64,000 nucleotides of DNA, taken from Purpureocillium takamizusanense (lineage: Eukaryota > Ascomycota > Sordariomycetes > Hypocreales > Ophiocordycipitaceae). Shown piece after piece: positions 56,587-64,000 of the stretch. Each line of letters begins with the position of its first letter. The first letter of the stretch is position 1. Position numbers and translations under genes: made by a program. The notes under the pieces are model-generated. The model was given only the letters and a program-made list of their open reading frames with translations. It was not told where the DNA came from and searched no databases. The stretch is taken from NCBI RefSeq assembly GCF_022605165.1, contig NC_063068.1:744001-808000 (forward strand). The letters are read 5' to 3'.

Positions 56587-59500
56587 ATGGCCACCAACGG
56601 CTCTCAGGAGTCGTTTGCGCCGTCAGACGTCCTGGCCGCAGTCATGACGATGCGGACAGGGGAACAGGACAACAAAACAAAAGCTCATCATTATCTTGAG
56701 CGGTTCCAGAAATCGGTTCGTACCAGCAAGCTTTTTTTGGTGGCGCTCGTGCATGCTCACACTTTCTCTCTGCAGAAGGACTCGTGGGCCACCATCATTG
56801 GCATTCTACAGTCCAAGGCCGAGCCCGAGGCGACCCTCTTCGCCGCCATCACCCTCCGTGGAAAGGTGAGTACACATTCCCCGCCGGCGCACGTCTAGAG
56901 TAGGCGGATACTGACCTCGTGCGCAGTTGACATACGACCTCTCCACCCAAGTTCCGCCCAGCGAACTCCCCGCCCTCCGCAACCAGATCCTCCTCCTCCT
57001 CAAGCACTTCGCAGCGGGCCCCAAGCCCATAAGAGTGCAGCTTTGCGTATGCCTGGCCATACTGGCGATTCAGATGAAGGATTGGCACGATGTGCTCCCG
57101 TCCGTGGTCCAGTCGCTCGGCGATAGCCCCGAGAGCCACGCATGCATTCTCGACTTCTTGCGAGTCCTCCCCGAGGAGGTGACCGAAGGTCGCAAAATCA
57201 CCCTCTCTGTACGTGGATTCAGCAAATTTCGACCCGGCGCGCAGCTTCACGTGGCACCATCACGGCCGCTCGGCCTCTTCGTGGCGACATAGTCTAATGT
57301 TTGGAAATAGGAAGAAGACCTTGCGGCGCGAACACAGGCCCTCCTAGGAGACAACACGGACCAGGTCGTCCAGCTCCTCATCAACTACGCTCAGTCGTCC
57401 CGTGAGTATACCCTGACGCTCTGTCAAGCTGCTTTCACTCACCATACTCCATTAGCCGCTGCTGCTCGGAACCCGCAGCTTATGGAGTGCATCACCTCGT
57501 GGCTGCGAGAGGTTCCCGTCGCCAACATTGTCAACTCTCCCCTGCTCGATGTTATCTTCGACGGTGTGACGAGCGACGAGTGTAGTCAAGAGGCATCAGA
57601 GTGTCTCTGCGTCATGCTCAGGGAAGCGAGCGATGTCGACGAGAGCCAGGCTGTCGTCCACGCCCTCTTCCCCAGGGTCGTGGGCTTGAGGCCCAACATC
57701 CAGAAGGCAGCCGAGGAAGAAGACGCGGATCGACTCAAGGCCCTGACTAAGGTGTTTGCAACCTCTGCCGAGAGCTGGGTCGTGGCCATTGCCCGAGAGC
57801 CGACACATTTCCGCCCGTTGGTGGACGCCGTTCTCGAATGTGCAGCCCGGGACACGGAACGCGACGTGATTGAACACACATTTGGGTTTTGGTACGAGCT
57901 CAAGCAGTATCTGGTACTCGAGCGCTACATCGAGGGCCGCATGCAGATGGTGGACGTATATTCCAAGCTTGTCGACATCCTGTTGAGGCATCTCGAGTAC
58001 CCCACGCCGGAGTCGGCCAACGAAACGGACCTGTTCGACGGAGACCGAGAGCAGGAGGAGAAGTTCAGGGAGTTCCGCCATCAGATGGGAGATACGCTCA
58101 AGGACGCGTGCGACGTCATGGGCGTGACGCAGTGCCTGACCAAGGTACTCGACGCCATTCAGGTCTGGACGCAAAAGTACGCGAGCCAGGTCTCGGGCAC
58201 GCACGTGCCCCACTGGCAGCAGCTGGAGGCGCCGCTTTTTGCAATGCGCGCCCTCGGCCGCATGGTGGACAAGGAGGAGAACATCGTCCTCCCACAGCTG
58301 ATGCCGCTTCTCGTTCAGATTCCCAGCCACGAGAAGCTGCGCTTTGCCACCATCATGGTGCTCGGAAGGTACACGGAATGGACCGCGGCACACCCGGAGT
58401 ACCTGGAGCCCCAGTTCAACTACATCGTCACGTCGTTCCAATCGGATTCTAGGGAAATCATGCGGGCCGCAGCACTGTCGATCAAGTTCTTCTGCACTGA
58501 CTGCAAGCACCTTCTCAGCGGCCAGGTCCTGCAGCTTCAGACCTTCTACGACCAGATCCTCGACAAGCTGCCGGACCTGAGCAAGGAGGAAATTACGGAA
58601 GGCGTGGCAAATGTGGTGGCGGTGCAGCCCGCGGCGGAGACATATCGCCTCCTCAAGCTGTACTGCGACCCGCTGGTGCAGAGGCTGATGAACAAGGCCA
58701 ACAGTGCCACCGACGAAGACAGCAAGCTGGCGCTGGCCGACCACCTCCAGCTGATAACCATTTTTGTGCAGAACGTGATGCCTTTTGTGGGTCCCGGCGA
58801 AGAGAACCCTGCCGTCAAGTACTGGCAAGAGGTGTTCCCGATCCTGTCGACGGTACTGGACAACTTCTTGGACTTCAGCCCCATTTGCGAGCGCATCTGC
58901 CGGTGCTGGCGGAACATGGTGATTTCGTATCGCACCGCCATGGCGCCCTTGCTGCCCGAGATGGCCAACAAGCTGGCCAGCAGCTTCAACGTGGCGCGAG
59001 AGGGTTGCTTCCTATGGGTAACGTCGGCCATCCTGCGCGAGTTCTCGGAGGATCGCGAGCACGTGGACCAGGCGACGACGGACAACATCTACACCTTCTT
59101 CGAGGCGCAGACGACTGCGTTCCTGCGGGTCATGACAGAGTTGCAGCCCAAGGACCTGCCTGACGTGATTGACGACTTCTTCCGGCTGCTCATCGACGCG
59201 CTGCTGTACTACCCTCAAAAGCTAGTTCCGTCGCACCTCCTGGTGCCCATCTTTGAGGCATCCATTTACGCCCTGACGCTCGAGCAGCGCGATCCGCTGT
59301 CGTCGACTCTGCACTTTCTCCGGGACTTGTTGTCGTACGGCGGCAACAACCCGGCGAGCAGTGAGGGCCTCCCGGAAGAAGCGGCGGCAGAGATCCGCGG
59401 CATCATCAAGAATCTGCTGCTGAGTCACGGCCCCAACCTGATCAAGCAGGTCATGGCGGGCATGATGATTACGTTCCCGCGGGACTGCTTCGCGGACGGT

Positions 59501-59779
59501 AGTGGCGTCCTCCTGGCTATGTTCGAGTTATTGCCGGGACAGACGACTGATTGGGTAGCACAAACCATCCAGCTCCTTCCAGAGGGGACGGTGTCGCCGC
59601 AGGAGGCGGAACGGTTGGTGACCAAGATCAAGGACCGACTGCAGTCGGGCGACGCGGGTGGCCTTCGACACGTGCGCGTGCTGCTCCAAGACTTCACCAA
59701 CACATACCGACGCCGGAACGTGGCTCCCCGCGATGGCCTCGGGCAGCTGGAGGCAACGCGATTCCAGTTTTTGGGTTGA
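56587..59779 (+). CDS. MTR10: Importin-beta family nuclear import receptor Mtr10/transportin-SR
   Basis: Imports SR-type mRNA-binding proteins such as Npl3 and affects mRNA export and tRNA traffic. Five exons: 56587-56715, 56776-56865, 56927-57208, 57311-57401 and 57456-59779, giving 971 residues, essentially the yeast length. N-terminal HEAT repeats: DVLAAVMTMRTGEQDNKTKAH, YLERFQKS-KDSWATIIGILQ, ATLFAAITLRGKLTYD. The exportin-1-like block is LRNQILLLLKHFAAGPKPIR, then QLCVCLAILAIQMKDWHDV. The C-terminus contains PRDCFADGSGVLLAMFELLP and VRVLLQDFTNTYRRRNVAPRD. Donors: GTTCGT, GTGAGT, GTACGT and GTGAGT. The large last exon is uninterrupted. Start is the first ATG after a CT-rich leader. Confidence 0.97.
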
Positions 59780-60597
59780 GGACGTCGCATAGGTATCGCT
59801 GACAGGGAAAGAGGTAGGGACAAGGGAGGAACACGACAAAGATACCTAGCGGGAAAAGAGAGCTATCATGAAGATCGGGCGAAACATTGCTGGGTGTTGG
59901 GGGCGATTCAAAGGCAGGAAAGGAAGGTAGCCGCGAGCGCGGGTGGCGAAAGGTGGTGATTGTTGGAATTGACTGTTGTTGCTCCAAGGGGCCGAGGTCG
60001 TTTGACGGTTTGTGAGCCAAAGGCCAACTAGGGAGGAGGACGGTGCAGTATCTAGGACGGGTAGATGGCGGATGAATGTAGGATGCATGGAAGACTGATG
60101 AGGGTCGGGGGGTCGCTAGTAGATATGATGATTGTGCTATAGCCGACGGCCAGGCCACGGTGATTTGGCCATGACGACTCAAGTAAATAGAAGACATGAC
60201 CCGACATGACTGCACTGCCCGCCCTTGTCCGGCGCTGTGAAGACGTGTCCTGTAATCGCAAGGCCCGTACGTAGTGTATGCATGCGTGCTGACATGACAT
60301 GTGCTGACGAGGAGGAGCCGGACGAGGAGCTAAGGCATTTATCTGGTGCGGGATATCAGTGTCCGGGGTCTCCGACAAACTCCCTTGCGGTCGGTGCCTG
60401 GACGAGCCGGCGAGACAATAAGTCGGCGGATGATGGATGAGGCGGCACAACCCGTGGCAACGGGCGACACTAGAACACCTTGACTGAGGACAAAGTATAG
60501 AAGTTGGGAGCGTGAACTTTTTTCTCAATTGATAGCTGTGTACTGTACAGTACCCTGTACCAGTAGTACGTACGAAGCACACGCAAAGGGCGCACAT

Positions 60598-60616
60598 AAC
60601 ACACACACACACACAG
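60598..60616. repeat. AC dinucleotide repeat
   Basis: About nine AC units, intergenic. Confidence 0.85.
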
Positions 60617-61585
60617 ACGTTTACGGTCGCACCGCGTTGAAGCCATATAGTCTGTCTTATCTCATGCAGCACCGGGGGGGGGGGCGGATTTGATCCGATC
60701 CACGTCCCTTTTGTCTCTCTGCAAAGGCCCTGCCTACAAGACACGGTGATGAGAAATGCAGATGTGCGCCCTTTTGTCATTGTTATGTAGTGCGTCCCAC
60801 CACCTACCTGCCTGCCTTATGTACGTGCTGAGTTAGTACTAACGCAGAAACGATCGTGGGGACTGGATCCACCGTGCACCCGCCCCCGTCTTACGTAGAC
60901 TCTTGTGTGTTGCAGCAATCAAATACTAGCTAGTAGCATGGTAGTAGAGTATGCGTATATATATAGGGGGGAGGAGGTGGGGGAAGGGGGGAGGAGGACG
61001 TCCCGCCAACGTCGTCGTTCCCCCCTTTTACTATCGTCGTGACGCATCACATTTCTAATTAAAACAAGGGCCACTGTGGTTCGCAACGTGTAGACGCATA
61101 ACAACACATAAAACCTGTCGTCTTCCTTCATATTGAGTCTGAAGCGTAGATTTTTTCTTTTCTTTTCTTGTTTGGGTATGTTCCCCAGTTCCCTTCCTTC
61201 TGTTTTCTTGCCTGTTTCATTGATGAGGCTTTACCGATGGGTGGTAGCGTCTGGTGGTCTGGTGCGACGCGCGGATTGAGGCAGCAGGGGGGCTGGCTGT
61301 GTTACCTTCGTGCCTAATTTACTTATTTCCTGACGTTACATCGTTATTTGTTAGTTCCAGTGGCAGGCATCAGCAATCACTCGAGTTGTTGAGCAGCAAC
61401 GGAAACGACCAACCGGCAATTGAAATCGCAGTCACAACAACAACAACAACTCCACAAGTTGACCGACGGACGACAGCTCGCCGACCGACCGCGCTCGCGG
61501 AGCGTGTTTTTTTCTTCTTCTTGTTTCTTGGTCGCTTTGATTGTTTTCCAGACATACTCGCTGAAGGAATAGTTGACGCTCCAAG

Positions 61586-61805
61586 GTAAGTAGGTCAGGC
61601 TTTGGGCTCTCCGTTGCTCTGGTCTGCTTTGCTCGTACGGCCGTCACAGCGACGCCACACAAGCCACTGTGCCCGGGGAGGGAAGGCACGAATTCCAAGG
61701 CCAACAACCATAGGCGGAGGCGCAGGACACAAGCTCGAAGGAAGGAAGCAGGCAAGCAGGCAGGAGCGACACAGCGCAAAAGACTAACCCACTCGCCCGC
61801 CACAG
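61586..61805 (+). other. Predicted 5'-untranslated-region intron of the GNAT-like gene
   Basis: AAG|GTAAGT donor, GACTAACC branch point 18-20 nt before a CACAG acceptor. It ends 67 nt before the start codon. All three signals are strong; no coding sequence is affected. Confidence 0.6.
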
Positions 61806-61872
61806 ATAGCATCGTCGGCAGCAGCAGCAGCCGCAGCAGCAGAGGCAAACACCAAGGACAACAGGACCTGTC

Positions 61873-63796
61873 ATGTCGACCGCCACCACCGCCGCCGCCG
61901 CCGCGGAGGATAGGCGAGACCCCAACGGCACCACCATGGGGACGATCTCGCCCGCGACGCAGACGCAGACCCAGACTCAATCGCAGACGCGGGGAAAGAT
62001 GTACCCGTCGGTGGTGCTGACGCCGTGGGACCCAACCAACGAGAGGCAGCTCGAACGCATGTACGAGCAGCGCGTGGCGTGCACGTGGGGGTACGACGAG
62101 GTGCGCGAGGAGTGGAAGGAGAGGATGCTGAGCGGGCAAAAGGTGCTCTATTGGATCGTGCGTCTTCCCCCCTCCCCTCCCCGGCGTCTGTTGTAACTCC
62201 CCCTCTTTCTTTACCCCTTTGTGTGTCCCTTTTCCTTGCCTTGCTGTCCGTGCCCTGTCGATGTCTGCCTTGTTGGTCAAGTGTCTGTTGTAGCTGGTGT
62301 TTTTGTCTGTCTTTCTCCTTTCTCTTCCTCCTCCCAGCTCCCTCTCTTCATGTTTCTGCCTGCCTGTCTTGCCTGTCTGTTTTCGTTTGAATTTTCCAGA
62401 TCGGGCCTGTATTTTCTCTTATCTTTCTTCTCCCTGTCTGTCATCTTCTGTATGACACTGTCTCTCATCTTCGTCAATCTTCGTCTCCGTCAAGCACACA
62501 AGGATCATAGTTCTTCCGCCCTTCCTCTCTTTTGTATCGGTCTTGATCCTCATGTCGCAGTCGGAGTCGTGCTTCTCTGCCTGTCAATCTTCCCCTGGTC
62601 TCCTTCTCTTTTTTGTCTGCCGTCTGTCTACCATCGTCTATATTCTCCATTTGGAGCTGTATTTCCATCGTCTTTCCTCCCTGATCTGCCTCTCTTTCGA
62701 TCTGTCTGCCCTTGTCTGGTGTCAATCTCCATCTCATTTTGGCATGCCTGCTGGGATTAGAGTCCTCCTTCCTTTGTATCGTCTTCTCGCCCTGCTTCTG
62801 TCCCTCTCCTCTCTCTTCCCTTGTCCTTTTTCCCCCTCAGTCAGAGGCGGCGTGGTCAAGGGCGCTGTCGAATACACCGTCTCGAGGGGAAGAGTGAATC
62901 GCTTCGTCGAGGAGGGCAGAACAGTGGCCTGGCTAACGCTGTCAGCAGTCGGTGGCGGATGATTTTCCTGGGCAGGACAAATTGCTGGCCCAGCACATCA
63001 AGCAGTGGCCCAAGGTACGTGAAGACCCCATTGGGCAAGTTCGCCACGTGTCATCCCGCTTTGGAAGTTGTGGTATTATTCGAACGTCGAACTGAAAGGA
63101 AGGAAACCCTCGGTGTGAAGGAGAGCGAGAGTCTCGTCGACACGGCGGTTGTAATCGGTCGTGCGATGCGGGAGCCGACAAGGGAGCCGTTCCACCCCGT
63201 TGGACACATTGCCGTTGAGTGGTTTCCTGAGCGAGACGCGCAGTTGGGGCTGCCCGAGACGACGGCTTGGGTCAAGTCGTTGTATATTTCGTGGTGTGTA
63301 ATTTCCTTCTCTTGCTCTCCCCCGTCCTCGCCCGACTCCGTCTCTTATTGTTTTGCCCCCACCATCGTACCTCCTTAACTTTCCCCTTCTTTTCTCTTTT
63401 GAACTGGCCCCCCTGAAGGGATTGACAGCAATCTGACTCGCACGGGCTCTTCTGCTTGGCGAAAACAGGGCGCTTCAGGCCACGGGCCTCGGTCGGGCTG
63501 CGATGGCGGCGCTGGAACGCGTCGTCGAGGGCCCGCCGTTCGGGGCCGAGTGCGTGGCGCTGGACACGTTGACAAGCGAGTTCCAGCTACGGGAAGAGCA
63601 GCTGGCGTGCTTCTACGACGCGAGGGGCGTGCCACGACCGGCGGTGGTGCGTAGCAACGAGGAGTGGTATCGCCGCCAGGGATACGAGGCGGTGGCGAGC
63701 AAGGACGACGCGTACGACTGGGTGAGCCCGGCGACGGGGGAGACGATCAAGGTGCCGTGCGTGTTTATGAGGAAGTATGTTGGGGGGGTGGCGTAG
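61873..63796 (+). CDS. GNAT-fold acetyltransferase-like protein
   Basis: Four exons: 61873-62157, 62949-63014 (or 62946), about 63121-63293 (or 63103) and 63469-63796, giving roughly 283-290 residues. The first 42 residues are Ala/Thr/Gln-rich. Then VVLTPWDPTNERQLERMYEQ, GYDEVREEWKERML and VLYWI; after splicing VADDFPGQDKLLAQHIKQWPK, PFHPVGHIAVEWFPE, VKSLYISW-ALQATGLGRAAM, ECVALDTL, NEEWYRRQGYEAVA and KVPCVFMRKYV. The VGHIAVEWF strand, the ALQATGLGR turn (Q-x-x-G-x-G type acetyl-CoA loop) and WYRRQGYEAV suggest a GNAT fold; substrate unknown. Intron 1 is long (791 nt). Two tandem acceptors CAGCAG differ by one codon. The exon 3 start is the least certain junction; the last two exons fit well (phase 2, GTGTGT donor, ACAG acceptor). 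Confidence 0.82.
62158..62948 (+). other. Long pyrimidine-rich intron 1 of the GNAT-like gene
   Basis: GTGCGT donor after TTGGATC; GGCTAACGC branch point and CAGCAG acceptor. Nearly the whole 0.79 kb is C/T-rich on the coding strand with recurring CTGTC and TCTG words. Other introns here are 49-202 nt, so it is exceptional. Confidence 0.65.
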
Positions 63797-64000
63797 ATGG
63801 ACAAGAAGCATTCAAGGTGTGTCGAATGTGTGTCAAAGCGATGGGTTGCCACAACATGGGCGCGGCGCACGTGGAGCGGACAACAGGGGACGTAGCCAAG
63901 GTGCCACTGCACTGCGGTGGGAACAGGGAAACTATTACGACCAGAGGATGGCTATTTTGACCGGTTCTACTGCTGTTGCTGCCGCGTCTACCATGAACAT
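63797..64000. other. 3' flank of the GNAT-like gene to window end
   Basis: 204 bp after the stop codon. No further gene start is visible. Confidence 0.5.

Larger units (their letters stand above)
59780..61872. other. Spacer between MTR10 and GNAT-like gene, 2.1 kb
   Basis: Contains an AC repeat (about 60598-60616), an 11-base G run (60674-60684), a TA-rich patch followed by GGGGAGG tracts near 60955-61000, and from 61586 a predicted leader intron of the next gene. No protein gene is supported. Confidence 0.55.

Noticed and set aside
57596..58828. 410-codon minus-strand frame inside MTR10
   Set aside because: Antisense shadow of a conserved importin exon; composition typical of such mirrors.

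Overview
The window is from the nuclear genome of a filamentous ascomycete, most likely a Sordariomycete of the Hypocreales type. This is inferred from GC-rich coding sequence, short introns (about 50-200 nt) with GT-AG ends and CTAAC/CTGAC branch points, fungal-type proteins (Tao3, Mtr10, Rrg7, OPT transporters) and large spacers full of microsatellites. I see no rRNA, tRNA, CRISPR array, transposon or virus-derived gene. Seventeen protein genes are supported; exon joins were worked out by hand from splice sites and family conservation.

Layout: (1) 1-2246, divergent protein kinase, minus, cut by the window edge. (2) 6153-9386, oligopeptide transporter OPT-1, minus, 8 exons. (3) 10833-14248, mitochondrial Lon protease, minus. 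(4) 15371-15961, small conserved-looking unknown, plus. (5) 16179-17054, Ure2-like glutathione S-transferase, minus. (6) 18507-19697, MaoC-like hot-dog protein, minus. (7) 20180-21067, Rrg7-type mitochondrial nuclease-fold protein, minus, divergent from (8) 21599-22287, U5 snRNP protein Dib1, plus. (9) 22802-30704, giant Tao3/Pag1/Furry scaffold, minus. (10) 34083-36280, NADPH-cytochrome P450 reductase, plus. (11) 40851-42834, two-RRM RBMS/MSSP-like protein, plus. (12) 43221-44524, Rio2 kinase, minus, divergent from (13) 45015-47932, proteasome base subunit Rpn1, plus. (14) 48676-52069, second transporter OPT-2, minus. (15) 54896-55698, 5-formyltetrahydrofolate cyclo-ligase, plus. (16) 56587-59779, importin Mtr10, plus. 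(17) 61873-63796, GNAT-like acetyltransferase, plus.

Most genes are housekeeping: splicing, ribosome assembly, proteasome, nuclear import, mitochondrial quality control, one-carbon metabolism and polarity. They do not form a pathway cluster. The P450 reductase, GST, MaoC protein and transporters are scattered and have no biosynthetic backbone enzyme nearby, so I do not call a metabolite cluster. No clearly new multi-gene system is visible.

The best leads are within genes: six NDR/Cbk1-type HxRxxS/T motifs in Tao3, the scaffold of the pathway that uses this kinase; a start codon split from the rest of Tao3 by an intron (4-nt coding exon); a kinase with a DIN in place of DFG; CTG/CAG repeats read as serine in one gene and glutamine in the next, one of them inside a nuclease core; two GC-AG introns; and a short palindrome, TACTTCGTA, scattered through the spacers.
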